From: Citrobacter arsenatis
GTDB taxonomy: Bacteria > Pseudomonadota > Gammaproteobacteria > Enterobacterales > Enterobacteriaceae
Direction: 5' to 3'
NCBI RefSeq assembly: GCF_004353845.1
Contig: NZ_CP037864.1
Span: 806,001-870,000 of the forward strand
DNA length: 64,000 nucleotides
The position numbers and the translations under genes were made by a program. Shown here piece by piece: positions 25,125 through 35,385 of the stretch. Every line of letters starts with the position of its first letter. Within the stretch, counting starts at the first letter, position 1. The notes under the pieces were generated by a model, which was not told where the DNA came from, made no database searches, and worked only from the letters and a program-made list of their open reading frames with translations.

Positions 25125-26525
25125 TTATTTGATGCTGCGAATGTCGGCAAAATGACCGGTAACGGCGGCAGCGGCGGCCATGGCCGGGCTGACTAAATGT
25201 GTACGACCACCGCGGCCCTGACGACCTTCAAAGTTACGGTTGCTGGTGGAGGCGCAACGCTCGCCAGGGTTCAGACGGTCATTGTTCATGGCCAGACACA
25301 TGGAACAGCCTGGTAAACGCCATTCAAATCCTGCTTCGATAAAGATCTTGTCCAGACCTTCCGCTTCCGCTTGTGCTTTCACCGGACCAGAACCCGGCAC
25401 CACCAGCGCCTGTACGCCAGGCGCGACTTTGCGCCCTTTGGCGATTTCCGCCGCGGCGCGTAAATCTTCAATACGCGAGTTGGTGCAGGAACCGATGAAT
25501 ACTTTATCGATAGCCACTTCTGTTAACGGAATGCCCGGTTTCAGTCCCATATACGCCAGCGCTTTTTCAGCCGATGCGCGCTCAACGGGATCGGCAAATG
25601 AAGCCGGGTCGGGAATATTATCGTTCACCGAGATGACCTGCCCCGGGTTCGTACCCCAGGTGACCTGCGGCGCGATCTCTTCTGCCTGCAGAGTAACGAC
25701 GGTATCAAACGTTGCGTTGTCGTCGGTTTTCAGCGTTTTCCAGTACTCTACCGCGTGGGCGAAATCCTCGCCTTTCGGTGCGTGTAAACGACCCTTCACG
25801 TAGTTAAAGGTCGTTTCATCCGGTGCGACCAGACCCGCTTTGGCACCCATTTCAATAGCCATGTTGCACAGGGTCATCCGGCCTTCCATGCTCAGCGCGC
25901 GGATGGCTTCGCCACAAAACTCAACTACGTGTCCGGTACCGCCTGCGCTACCGGTTTTACCGATAATCGCCAGTACGATATCTTTAGCAGTAATGCCAGG
26001 CGCTGCTTTGCCGTTGACTTCAATCTTCATGGTTTTGGCACGCCCCTGTTTCAGGGTCTGCGTCGCCAGAACGTGTTCAACTTCAGAGGTGCCAATACCA
26101 AAAGCCAGCGCGCCAAACGCGCCGTGTGTGGCGGTGTGGGAATCGCCGCAGACGATGGTCATACCCGGTAACGTCACGCCTTGCTCAGGTCCCATCACGT
26201 GGACGATACCCTGATACGGGTGGTTCAGGTCGTACAGTTCGACGCCAAATTCATTGCAGTTTTTGATCAATTCCTGCATCTGAATCCGTGCCATTTCGCC
26301 GGAGGCGTTAATGTCTTTAGTTTGCGTGGATACGTTGTGGTCCATGGTGGCAAAAGTTTTACCGGGCTGGCGCACCTGACGTCCATGCGCGCGCAGGCCA
26401 TCAAACGCCTGCGGTGAGGTCACCTCATGCACCAGATGCCTGTCGATATACAACAGCGGGGTTTCGTTTTGCGCCTCAAAGACGACGTGCGCATCAAACA
26501 ATTTTTCGTATAACGTTTTAGCCAT
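25125..26525 (-). CDS. leuC: 3-isopropylmalate dehydratase large subunit
   Basis: The 466-residue aconitase-family subunit that binds the [4Fe-4S] cluster. The cluster cysteines are seen in FIGSCTNSR and in LPGCSMCLAMN. The substrate-loop motifs VCGDSHTATHGAFGALAFGIGTSEVEHVLATQ are intact. It forms a heterodimer with LeuD. It lies two bases after the leuB stop, so translation is probably coupled. Confidence 0.98.
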   Translation of the reverse strand: MAKTLYEKLFDAHVVFEAQNETPLLYIDRHLVHEVTSPQAFDGLRAHGRQVRQPGKTFATMDHNVSTQTKDINASGEMARIQMQELIKNCNEFGVELYDLNHPYQGIVHVMGPEQGVTLPGMTIVCGDSHTATHGAFGALAFGIGTSEVEHVLATQTLKQGRAKTMKIEVNGKAAPGITAKDIVLAIIGKTGSAGGTGHVVEFCGEAIRALSMEGRMTLCNMAIEMGAKAGLVAPDETTFNYVKGRLHAPKGEDFAHAVEYWKTLKTDDNATFDTVVTLQAEEIAPQVTWGTNPGQVISVNDNIPDPASFADPVERASAEKALAYMGLKPGIPLTEVAIDKVFIGSCTNSRIEDLRAAAEIAKGRKVAPGVQALVVPGSGPVKAQAEAEGLDKIFIEAGFEWRLPGCSMCLAMNNDRLNPGERCASTSNRNFEGRQGRGGRTHLVSPAMAAAAAVTGHFADIRSIK

Positions 26526-26527
26526 GA

Positions 26528-27618
<1,091 letters not shown>

Positions 27619-27619
<1 letters not shown>

Positions 27620-29190
27620 CACACGGTTTCCTTGTTGTTCTCGTTGTTCTGAGCTTTGCGTTGCAATTCTTTTTCGACTTCTTCGGCGCGCCAGATGTTG
27701 TTCAGCACATGGATCATCGCTTTAGCGGAAGATTCGACGATATCTGTTGCCAGACCGACGCCGTGGAAGCGACGACCGTTATAGTTGGCAACGATATCCA
27801 CCTGACCCAGCGCATCTTTACCGTGCCCTTTGGCGGTCAGGCTGTATTTCACCAGTTCGACGTTGTACTCAGTCACACGGTTGATGGCCTGATAAATGGC
27901 ATCGACCGGGCCGTTACCGTTCGCCGCTTCGGCTTTGACTTCTTCACCGCAGGCCAGCTTCACGGAGGCGGTGGCGATGTCATTTGAGCCGGACTGCACG
28001 CTGAAGTAATCCAGGCGGAAATGCTCCGGCTCTTCCTGCTGCTTATTAATAAAGGCCAGTGCTTCCAGGTCGTAATCGAATACCTGACCTTTTTTATCCG
28101 CCAGCTTCAGGAACGCGTCGTACAGGTTATCCAGGCTGTATTCATTCTCTTTATATCCCATCTCGTCCATACGGTGTTTCACCGCGGCACGTCCGGAACG
28201 GGAGGTCAGGTTCAGTTGCACCTGGTTCAGGCCGATGGATTCAGGCGTCATGATTTCGTAGTTTTCACGATTTTTCAGTACGCCGTCCTGATGGATGCCG
28301 GAGGAGTGGGCAAACGCGCCGCTACCGACAATGGCTTTGTTGGCCGGAATAGGCATATTACAAATTTGGCTGACTAACTGGCTGGTACGCCAGATTTCCT
28401 GGTGATTAATACGGGTCTGTACGTTCAGAATATCTTTGCGCACTTTAATTGCCATGATTACTTCTTCCAGCGAGCAGTTACCGGCGCGTTCGCCGATACC
28501 GTTCATTGCGCCTTCCACCTGGCGAGCACCGGCGTGAACGGCCGCCAGAGCATTGCCGACGCCCAGGCCTAAATCATCATGGGTATGCACAGAGATGATG
28601 GCTTTGTCGATATTCGGTACGCGTTCATACAGACCAGAAATGATTGCCCCAAATTCGAAAGGCATGGTGTAGCCAACGGTATCGGGGATATTAATGGTTT
28701 TGGCTCCCGCATTAATCGCCGCTTCAACCACGCGTGCCAGGTCAGCGATAGGGGTACGGCCTGCATCTTCGCATGAGAATTCCACGTCATCGGTGTAATT
28801 ACGCGCACGCTTAACCATGTAGACCGCACGTTCAATCACTTCATCCAGCGTACTGCGTAATTTCGTCGCGATATGCATCGGCGAGGTGGCAATAAATGTG
28901 TGAATGCGGAAAGCCTCAGCGACCTTCAGGGACTCAGCTGCAACGTCGATATCTTTTTCTACGCAGCGGGCTAAGGCGCAGACGCGGCTGTTCTTAACCT
29001 GACGAGCAATGGTTTGTACGGACTCAAAGTCACCCGGTGAAGAAACCGGGAAACCCACTTCCATCACGTCAACACCCATACGCTCGAGGGCCAGCGCAAT
29101 CTGCAGTTTTTCTTTCACACTCAGGCTTGCCTGTAACGCCTGTTCACCGTCGCGTAAGGTGGTATCGAAAATAATGACTTGCTGGCTCAT
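27619..29190 (-). CDS. leuA: 2-isopropylmalate synthase
   Basis: A 523-residue enzyme, first committed step of leucine synthesis: acetyl-CoA plus 2-ketoisovalerate gives 2-isopropylmalate. The N-terminal TIM barrel starts with IFDTTLRDGEQALQAS and holds the metal-site SVHTHDDLGLGVGNALAAV. The C-terminal domain (about 390-523) is the leucine-binding LeuA allosteric domain. It is the first structural gene after leuL and its attenuator. Confidence 0.98.
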
Positions 29191-29231
29191 GGTTTAGGTC
29201 CTTGGTCTTTAGGGCGCCTTGCTTCGAGCAT

Positions 29232-29262
29232 AAAAAAACCCGCGCAACGGCGCGGGTTTTTG
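29232..29262 (-). terminator. leu operon attenuator terminator
   Basis: On the minus strand, AAACCCGCGC and GCGCGGGTTT form a GC-rich stem around CGTT and are followed by a run of seven Ts. It lies between leuL and leuA. It would form when the leader ribosome does not stall at the leucine codons. Confidence 0.95.
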
Positions 29263-29279
29263 TCTTAACTGGAGCTGAC

Positions 29280-29366
29280 TTAATGCTGAATGTCGTCCAC
29301 CAGTCTACCGCGCAATGAGGATGCGTTTAGTAGTAGTAGACCGTTAAAACGAGCAATGTAAGTCAT
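29280..29366 (-). CDS. leuL: leu operon leader peptide
   Basis: A 28-residue peptide, MTYIARFNGLLLLNASSLRG plus eight residues ending in DDIQH. It contains four consecutive rare CTA leucine codons that sense charged tRNA-Leu. Slow translation there lets an antiterminator form and leuABCD be expressed. The length and the LLLLNASSLRGR core match E. coli LeuL; residues outside that core differ. Confidence 0.96.
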   Translation of the reverse strand: MTYIARFNGLLLLNASSLRGRLVDDIQH

Positions 29367-29400
29367 CAATCAAGCTCCAGGCGAATGCGATATGCTTTTA

Positions 29401-29429
29401 GTGGTACTGGATATGAAGACTGATGTCAA
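29401..29429 (-). promoter_or_regulatory. leuLABCD promoter
   Basis: A consensus -35 TTGACA (29424-29429, minus strand) is followed 17 bases later by TACCAC (29401-29406), a weak -10. It lies about 35 bases upstream of leuL. A strong -35 with a poor -10 is also what I recall for the E. coli leu promoter. Confidence 0.7.
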
Positions 29430-30020
29430 CCCCATCCCTCGTAAATGCTCTGGTTAAGGGATAAAGTTTCTGCAAAACTTAAGCGAATTGTGCTGAATTT
29501 TTCAGGGTATATAAAATTAATCCTCTGAGGGCTGAACATATTTTTCATGGTTTGAAATATTTGAGCATATTTATTTGCATTTATTGTAACGATGAATTGA
29601 TGAAAGCAACTCGTTTGGAATTTCATATCTTTATGATTTTTCTATTTTTATAGTGCTCATGAATGGGTGGAGCCTGTGTGTTACCACATAATTGATAAAT
29701 TAATGTTAACTATTAATGTATTAATGATATAAATATTTAATTAAAACTTAAATACGTATTCATAATTCGTATGATTGTGTATTCGTCGTGCTTATGGTTA
29801 TATTGTTTTTGAAATTTAAACATATGAATCATCGTGCAGTGACATCTGCCACACTGCGCTCGCATTGGTCTTTTGTTCATTTAGGTTTGTACCTTTATGT
29901 TTTCCTAATTTTAATGTTTTCTCTTTTTCTCATTTTATATGCATGGTAAATCATATTAACGGAGATTATTTCTGCACTCCGTCTGGGAAAAGGGAGTTTA
30001 GAGTGACAGTGGAGTTAAAT
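29430..30020. other. AT-rich leuL-leuO intergenic region
   Basis: This is a long, strongly AT-rich stretch between the divergent leuLABCD and leuO genes. In E. coli and Salmonella the equivalent DNA is an H-NS-silenced regulatory region. It holds many A/T tracts (for example about 29690-29830) and no supported gene. The in-frame extension of leuO back to 29865 is not conserved in LeuO and is not taken as coding. Confidence 0.6.
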
Positions 30021-30968
30021 ATGCCAGAAGTAAAAATAATAGATAAACCAAATATTATAGAGCAAGGAAAACCACAGCTTCGAATGGTTGATCTCAATTT
30101 ATTAACCGTTTTTGATGCGGTAATGCAGGAGCAAAATATTACCCGTGCCGCGCATATGCTGGGGATGTCACAACCCGCTGTCAGTAATGCGGTTGCACGC
30201 CTGAAGGTCATGTTTAACGATGAGCTTTTTGTTCGGTATGGGCGCGGGATCCAGCCGACAGCAAGAGCCTTCCAGCTGTTTGGCTCCGTTCGCCAGGCAT
30301 TACAATTAGTACAGAATGAACTGCCTGGTTCTGGCTTCGAACCTGCCAGCAGCGAGCGTGTATTCAATCTTTGCGTATGCAGTCCATTGGATAATATCCT
30401 GACATCATTGATTTATAATCGTGTCGAGCAAGTCGCGCCAAACATTAATGTCGTATTTAAATCTTCGCTCAACCAAAATACAGAACATCAATTGCGTTAC
30501 CAGGAAACCGAATTTGTTATTAGTTATGAAGAGTTCCGTCGTCCAGAATTCTCCAGTATTCCGTTATTTAATGACGAAATGGTGTTAGTGGCGAGTAAAA
30601 AGCATCCGCGCATTAGTGGCCCTTTGCTGGAAAGCAATCTCTATAATGAACAGCATGCCGTGGTTTCACTCGATCGCTTCGCTTCATTCAGCCAACCGTG
30701 GTACGACACTCCGGATAAACAATCCTGCGTGGCTTATCAGGGAATGGCATTAATTAGTGTACTTAATATTGTGTCGCAAACGCATCTGGTATCAATAGCA
30801 CCGCGTTGGTTGGCAGAAGAGTTCGCCGATTCTTTAGAACTGCAGATATTGCCTTTGCCTTTAAAATTGAACAGTCGCACATGTTATCTTTCCTGGCATG
30901 AAGCTGCGGGGCGCGATAAAGGACATCAATGGATGGAAGAGCTGTTGGTCTCTGTCTGCAAGCAGTAG
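30021..30968 (+). CDS. leuO: LeuO, LysR-type global regulator
   Basis: A 315-residue LysR-family regulator that counteracts H-NS silencing. The start is ATG at 30021, with GGAG six bases upstream, giving the E. coli length (314). A GTG six codons earlier (30003) also has a purine-rich site and cannot be ruled out. The helix-turn-helix (VDLNLLTVFDAVMQEQNITRAAHMLGMSQPAVSNAVARL) is at about residues 22-60, followed by a periplasmic-binding-protein-like effector domain. The extreme N-terminus (EVKIIDKPNIIEQGKP) differs from E. coli. Confidence 0.96.
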   Translation: MPEVKIIDKPNIIEQGKPQLRMVDLNLLTVFDAVMQEQNITRAAHMLGMSQPAVSNAVARLKVMFNDELFVRYGRGIQPTARAFQLFGSVRQALQLVQNELPGSGFEPASSERVFNLCVCSPLDNILTSLIYNRVEQVAPNINVVFKSSLNQNTEHQLRYQETEFVISYEEFRRPEFSSIPLFNDEMVLVASKKHPRISGPLLESNLYNEQHAVVSLDRFASFSQPWYDTPDKQSCVAYQGMALISVLNIVSQTHLVSIAPRWLAEEFADSLELQILPLPLKLNSRTCYLSWHEAAGRDKGHQWMEELLVSVCKQ

Positions 30969-30974
30969 TCGTTG

Positions 30975-31019
30975 GCAGAATAAATCGGGTGGTACATCTG
31001 GTTTATTCTGCTTTTATCT
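30975..31019 (+). terminator. leuO terminator
   Basis: GCAGAATAAA (30975-30984) and TTTATTCTGC (31002-31011) form a perfect 10-bp stem followed by TTTTATCTT, six bases after the leuO stop. Confidence 0.88.
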
Positions 31020-31286
31020 TGAGAACTGAAATTTTATGCTGAACTCGACTTTTTATATGTACCATGACGTGTAAAAAAATAGAGTAATTGCTGTAAGTCT
31101 CCCTTTTTAAGCGATTATTTATCATATCAATTGCTTATGCTGGTTTAATTCTCCATTTATTCGATTCTTTCCTCCGTTTTATTCTTATTTACTCCAGTGC
31201 CACCCCTTCGGAGTCAATTGCCATGCGTCATCGTCAGCGGTTAATGTGTTGTTAAACCGTAATTCATTATAAGAGTGAGGCAAGCC
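31020..31286 (+). promoter_or_regulatory. ilvIH upstream region
   Basis: This AT-rich region between the leuO terminator and ilvI corresponds to the E. coli ilvIH control region, where several Lrp dimers activate transcription. I see no distinct gene and did not fix individual Lrp boxes or the -10. The purine-rich stretch GAGTGAGG at 31271-31278 is the probable ilvI ribosome site. Confidence 0.45.
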
Positions 31287-33011
31287 ATGGAGATGTTGTC
31301 TGGAGCCGAGATGGTCGTCCGATCGCTCATCGATCAGGGTGTGAAGCAGGTATTCGGTTATCCCGGGGGGGCCGTCCTCGATATTTATGATGCGTTGCAT
31401 ACGGTCGGCGGTATTGATCATGTGCTGGTCCGTCATGAGCAGGCCGCGGTACATATGGCGGATGGCCTGGCGCGCGCCACGGGGGAAGTGGGCGTTGTTT
31501 TGGTCACTTCTGGACCGGGGGCGACTAATGCGATCACCGGGATTGCAACGGCATATATGGACTCTATTCCGCTGGTGATCCTCTCCGGACAGGTTGCCAC
31601 CTCCCTGATTGGCTACGATGCCTTTCAGGAGTGCGACATGGTGGGCATATCCCGCCCGGTGGTAAAACACAGCTTCCTGGTTAAACAAACGGAAGACATC
31701 CCGCAGGTGCTGAAAAAAGCCTTCTGGCTGGCGGCAAGCGGTCGCCCGGGGCCGGTGGTAGTGGATTTGCCAAAAGATATTCTGAATCCGGCGAAAAAAC
31801 TGCCTTATAGCTGGCCGGAGTCGGTGAGTATGCGTTCGTATAATCCGACAACCACCGGGCATAAAGGGCAGATAAAACGTGCTCTGCAGACGCTGGTCGC
31901 AGCGAAGAAACCCGTTGTGTATGTGGGTGGTGGCGCGGTGAATGCTGCCTGCCACCAACAGCTGGGGCAGATTGCCGAAGCACTTAATCTGCCGGTTGTC
32001 TCCTCGCTGATGGGGCTAGGCGCGTTTCCGGCCACGCATCGTCAGGCGCTGGGCATGCTGGGTATGCATGGTACGTACGAAGCCAATATGACTATGCATC
32101 ATTCCGATGTGATCTTTGCCGTCGGCGTTCGCTTTGACGATCGAACGACGAATAACCTGGCAAAATATTGCCCGAATGCGACGGTGCTGCATATCGACAT
32201 CGATCCGACCTCCATTTCCAAAACCGTTACTGCGGATATTCCGATTGTGGGCGATGCTCGCCTGGTACTGGATCAGATGCTTGAACTGCTGGAGCAGGAG
32301 AAATCGCAGCAGCCGCTGGACGATAACCGTGACTGGTGGCAACAGATTGAACACTGGCGCGCCCGTCAGTGTCTGAAATACGACACCCAAAGCGAAAGCA
32401 TTAAACCGCAGGCGGTGATAGAAACTATCTGGCGTCTGACGAAAGGGGATGCGTATGTGACCTCTGACGTAGGCCAGCACCAAATGTTTGCCGCACTTTA
32501 CTATCCGTTTGACAAACCGCGCCGTTGGATTAACTCAGGCGGGCTCGGCACCATGGGATTCGGTTTGCCCGCGGCGTTAGGGGTGAAAATGGCGCTGCCG
32601 GATGAAACGGTGGTGTGCGTGACCGGAGATGGCAGCATTCAGATGAACATCCAGGAATTGTCGACGGCACTGCAATATGAGCTGCCGGTACTGGTGCTCA
32701 ATCTTAACAACCGCTATCTCGGCATGGTCAAGCAGTGGCAGGACATGATCTACTCCGGGCGTCACTCTCAGTCTTACATGCAGTCGCTGCCTGATTTTGT
32801 GCGCCTTGCTGAGGCTTATGGGCATATCGGTATCCAGATTAACCATCCAGATGAACTGGAGAGCAAGCTGGGCGAAGCGCTGGAACATGTGCGTAACCAT
32901 CGCCTGGTGTTTGTCGATGTCACCGTCGACGGCAGTGAACATGTCTACCCGATGCAGATTCGTGGGGGCGGGATGGATGAAATGTGGTTAAGCAAAACGG
33001 AGAGGACCTGA
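31287..33011 (+). CDS. ilvI: Acetolactate synthase III large subunit
   Basis: A 574-residue thiamine-diphosphate enzyme that condenses two pyruvates, or pyruvate and 2-ketobutyrate, in valine/leucine/isoleucine synthesis. The start MEMLSGAEMVVRSL (31287) gives the E. coli length; a GTG four codons upstream is possible. The ThDP motif GDGSIQMNIQELSTALQ...NLNNRYLG, the catalytic glutamate in VRHEQAAVHMADG and the FAD-linker region are intact. It pairs with IlvH, two bases downstream. Confidence 0.98.
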   Translation: MEMLSGAEMVVRSLIDQGVKQVFGYPGGAVLDIYDALHTVGGIDHVLVRHEQAAVHMADGLARATGEVGVVLVTSGPGATNAITGIATAYMDSIPLVILSGQVATSLIGYDAFQECDMVGISRPVVKHSFLVKQTEDIPQVLKKAFWLAASGRPGPVVVDLPKDILNPAKKLPYSWPESVSMRSYNPTTTGHKGQIKRALQTLVAAKKPVVYVGGGAVNAACHQQLGQIAEALNLPVVSSLMGLGAFPATHRQALGMLGMHGTYEANMTMHHSDVIFAVGVRFDDRTTNNLAKYCPNATVLHIDIDPTSISKTVTADIPIVGDARLVLDQMLELLEQEKSQQPLDDNRDWWQQIEHWRARQCLKYDTQSESIKPQAVIETIWRLTKGDAYVTSDVGQHQMFAALYYPFDKPRRWINSGGLGTMGFGLPAALGVKMALPDETVVCVTGDGSIQMNIQELSTALQYELPVLVLNLNNRYLGMVKQWQDMIYSGRHSQSYMQSLPDFVRLAEAYGHIGIQINHPDELESKLGEALEHVRNHRLVFVDVTVDGSEHVYPMQIRGGGMDEMWLSKTERT

Positions 33012-33013
33012 TT

Positions 33014-33505
33014 ATGCGCCGGATATTATCAGTATTGCTGGAAAACGAGTCGGGTGCATTGTCGCGTGTGATTGGCCTCTTCGCCCAGCGTGGATACAAC
33101 ATTGAAAGCCTGACCGTCGCGCCGACTGACGACCCGACTTTATCGCGGATGACGATTCAGACGGTTGGTGATGAGAAAGTCCTGGAGCAGATCGAAAAGC
33201 AGCTACACAAGCTGGTGGATGTTCTGCGCGTCAGTGAACTGGGGCAGGGCGCTCACGTTGAACGAGAAATCATGCTGGTGAAAATCCAGGCCAGTGGCTA
33301 TGGACGGGAAGAGGTAAAACGCAACACGGAGATTTTCCGGGGGCAAATCATCGACGTTACGCCGTCGATCTACACCGTACAACTGGCGGGCACCAGCGAT
33401 AAGTTGGATGCGTTTCTGGCAACCTTGCGTGAAGTTGCCAAAATTGTGGAAGTTGCCCGTTCCGGCGTGGTGGGGCTTTCTCGCGGCGATAAAATTATGC
33501 GCTAA
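33014..33505 (+). CDS. ilvH: Acetolactate synthase III regulatory subunit
   Basis: A 163-residue small subunit that gives AHAS III full activity and valine sensitivity. The start is MRRILSVLLENE (33014); an upstream frame overlapping ilvI would add ten unmatched residues. The N-terminal ACT domain (ILSVLLENESGALSRVIGLF, with the valine-site residues GAL) is followed by the ALS_ss C-terminal domain. It lies two bases after ilvI. Confidence 0.98.
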   Translation: MRRILSVLLENESGALSRVIGLFAQRGYNIESLTVAPTDDPTLSRMTIQTVGDEKVLEQIEKQLHKLVDVLRVSELGQGAHVEREIMLVKIQASGYGREEVKRNTEIFRGQIIDVTPSIYTVQLAGTSDKLDAFLATLREVAKIVEVARSGVVGLSRGDKIMR

Positions 33506-33513
33506 TAGTCGAC

Positions 33514-33600
33514 TGTAGGTCTGATAAGCACAGCGTCATCAGGCATCATCGCAGAGGTCATGCCGGATGGCGGCGTAAACGCCTAATCCGGTCTACAGGG
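33514..33600. repeat. REP-like pair after ilvH
   Basis: Degenerate inverted REPs (GTAGGTCTGATAAGC... and TGCCGGATGGCGGCGTAAACGC with CCTAATCCGG) lie between ilvH and cra. Confidence 0.75.
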
Positions 33601-33770
33601 TAACGTACCCGTTTTCGCTGATGCTACCTGTTGCGCTTTTTTTTGCGAAATCAGCAGTAACCAGAGGCAAAAGCGGTTGCCGCAGTCATTATTCTGCGCT
33701 TAGATGTTAAGAAGTTTAACCCATGCCGTCTTAAAGGTTATGGTTTGTACATTTTACGCAAGGGGCAATT

Positions 33771-34775
33771 GTGAAACTGGATGAAATCGCTCGGTTGGCC
33801 GGCGTTTCGCGAACGACTGCAAGCTACGTTATTAATGGCAAAGCAAAGCAATATCGCGTAAGCGACAAAACGGTTGAAAAAGTCATGGCGGTGGTGCGTG
33901 AGCATAATTACCACCCGAATGCCGTGGCGGCCGGGCTGCGTGCTGGACGCACACGTTCTATCGGACTAGTGATCCCGGATCTCGAGAACACGAGCTATAC
34001 CCGGATCGCAAATTATCTGGAGCGTCAGGCGCGTCAGCGCGGATATCAACTGTTGATTGCCTGCTCTGAAGATCAGCCGGATAACGAAATGCGCTGTATT
34101 GAGCATCTTTTACAACGCCAGGTTGATGCCATTATTGTGTCGACTTCCTTGCCGCCTGAACACCCGTTCTACCAGCGCTGGGCGAACAGTTCATTCCCGA
34201 TTGTGGCGTTGGATCGCGCGCTGGATCGCGAACACTTCACCAGCGTGGTGGGCGCAGACCAGGATGATGCGCAAATGCTGGCGGAGGAACTGCGTAAATT
34301 CCCTGCTGAAACCGTACTCTATCTGGGGGCGCTTCCTGAGTTATCCGTCAGTTTCCTGCGCGAACAGGGTTTCCGTACCGCGTGGAAAGACGATCCGCGC
34401 GAAGTGCATTTCCTGTATGCCAACAGCTATGAGCGGGAAGCAGCCGCGCAGTTGTTTGATAAGTGGCTGGAAACGCATCCAATGCCGCAGGCGCTGTTTA
34501 CCACATCGTTTGCCCTACTGCAGGGGGTGATGGATGTGACCCTGCGTCGCGACGGGCAGCTACCGTCTGATTTGGCGATTGCGACGTTTGGTGACCACGA
34601 GCTGCTCGACTTTCTGCAGTGCCCGGTACTGGCGGTGGCTCAGCGCCATCGTGACGTCGCTGAGCGTGTGCTGGAGATTGTGCTGGCAAGCCTTGATGAG
34701 CCGCGTAAACCAAAACCAGGTTTAACGCGTATACGACGTAATCTATACCGTCGCGGTATTCTAAGCCGTAACTAA
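33771..34775 (+). CDS. cra: Cra (FruR), catabolite repressor/activator
   Basis: A 334-residue LacI-family regulator that switches carbon flow between glycolysis and gluconeogenesis, released from DNA by fructose-1-phosphate (and reportedly fructose-1,6-bisphosphate). Translation starts at GTG, with AAGGGGC upstream. The N-terminal helix-turn-helix MKLDEIARLAGVSRTTASYV is followed by the hinge and a periplasmic-binding-like domain (about 60-330). The gene stands alone, about 600 bases before the dcw cluster. Confidence 0.98.
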   Translation: MKLDEIARLAGVSRTTASYVINGKAKQYRVSDKTVEKVMAVVREHNYHPNAVAAGLRAGRTRSIGLVIPDLENTSYTRIANYLERQARQRGYQLLIACSEDQPDNEMRCIEHLLQRQVDAIIVSTSLPPEHPFYQRWANSSFPIVALDRALDREHFTSVVGADQDDAQMLAEELRKFPAETVLYLGALPELSVSFLREQGFRTAWKDDPREVHFLYANSYEREAAAQLFDKWLETHPMPQALFTTSFALLQGVMDVTLRRDGQLPSDLAIATFGDHELLDFLQCPVLAVAQRHRDVAERVLEIVLASLDEPRKPKPGLTRIRRNLYRRGILSRN

Positions 34776-35304
34776 GCCTCTATTGATGGCGTTGGTGGGA
34801 TAAGCCTCTGACGTCATCAAATATTCCATTCTCAGAAATAACCGCATTATAATTAAGAATATTCTTTAGAATTATCTGAAATTGATTCTTGAATTATGCC
34901 GAATTAAAAATGCAACTATCCATTTTTGGGTTATTGAGACGTAACGACGCGTTACGATTGTATTATTTTGTTACATGCTTGTGGGGATTTGCCGAATTAA
35001 CAAACACTTTGCTGCGGCATTGCGGCAATCTCACCCTTACCTCGCTCCTATGCGGCGTACAGACTGATTAACTGGTACTGTTATCTCGCTGCATATTGTC
35101 CTAAAATGCCGCTCGCGTCGCAAACTGACACTTTATATTTTCTTTTGATGATATTCAGTTGTTTTAAACAATCATGAGTTGTTGGATTTTTTTCTTACAA
35201 ATATTCATGACGTTAATTTGCTTCGTTTGCTGTACGGAATTTGTTCAACGCTGATATTAGCCGTAAACAATGTGTTTTTTGCTCCGCTAAGCGCCGTGAC
35301 TTGC
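34776..35304. other. cra-mraZ intergenic region
   Basis: About 530 bases of AT-rich DNA before the mra promoter. A perfect 7-bp inverted repeat CGTAACG/CGTTACG with a 3-base gap lies at 34940-34956 and could be an operator. A 53-codon frame from ATG 34910 to 35071 crosses it but has no ribosome site and is not called. No terminator with a clear T-run was found for cra. Confidence 0.5.
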
Positions 35305-35334
35305 TTGACAAGGTTTTCCTCCGCTCCGTAAACT
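35305..35334 (+). promoter_or_regulatory. Pmra, main dcw-cluster promoter
   Basis: A consensus -35 TTGACA (35305-35310) and TAAACT (35329-35334), 18 bases apart, lie just upstream of the MraZ repeats. The sequence closely follows E. coli Pmra, which drives mraZ through the early division genes. Confidence 0.88.
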
Positions 35335-35341
35335 CCTTTAA

Positions 35342-35368
35342 GTGGGAATTTGTGGGATAAAGTGGTAA
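35342..35368 (+). promoter_or_regulatory. MraZ operator repeats
   Basis: GTGGGA at 35342, GTGGGA at 35352 and GTGGTA at 35362 are spaced exactly 10 bp, matching the TGGGN-N5 repeats bound by MraZ in E. coli. They lie between Pmra and mraZ, so MraZ should repress its own operon. Confidence 0.9.
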
Positions 35369-35385
35369 TCGGGGGTGACGCTGGC

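Noticed and set aside
29865..30020. N-terminal extension of leuO by 52 codons
   Set aside because: The extension is AT-rich, unlike LeuO homologues, and better start sites exist at 30003 and 30021.
31185..31958. 257-codon antisense frame over ilvI
   Set aside because: A shadow of the conserved ilvI gene; no independent support.
34889..35071. 60-codon frame (ATG at 34910) between cra and mraZ
   Set aside because: There is no ribosome site or recognisable similarity; kept only as a possibility in the intergenic finding.
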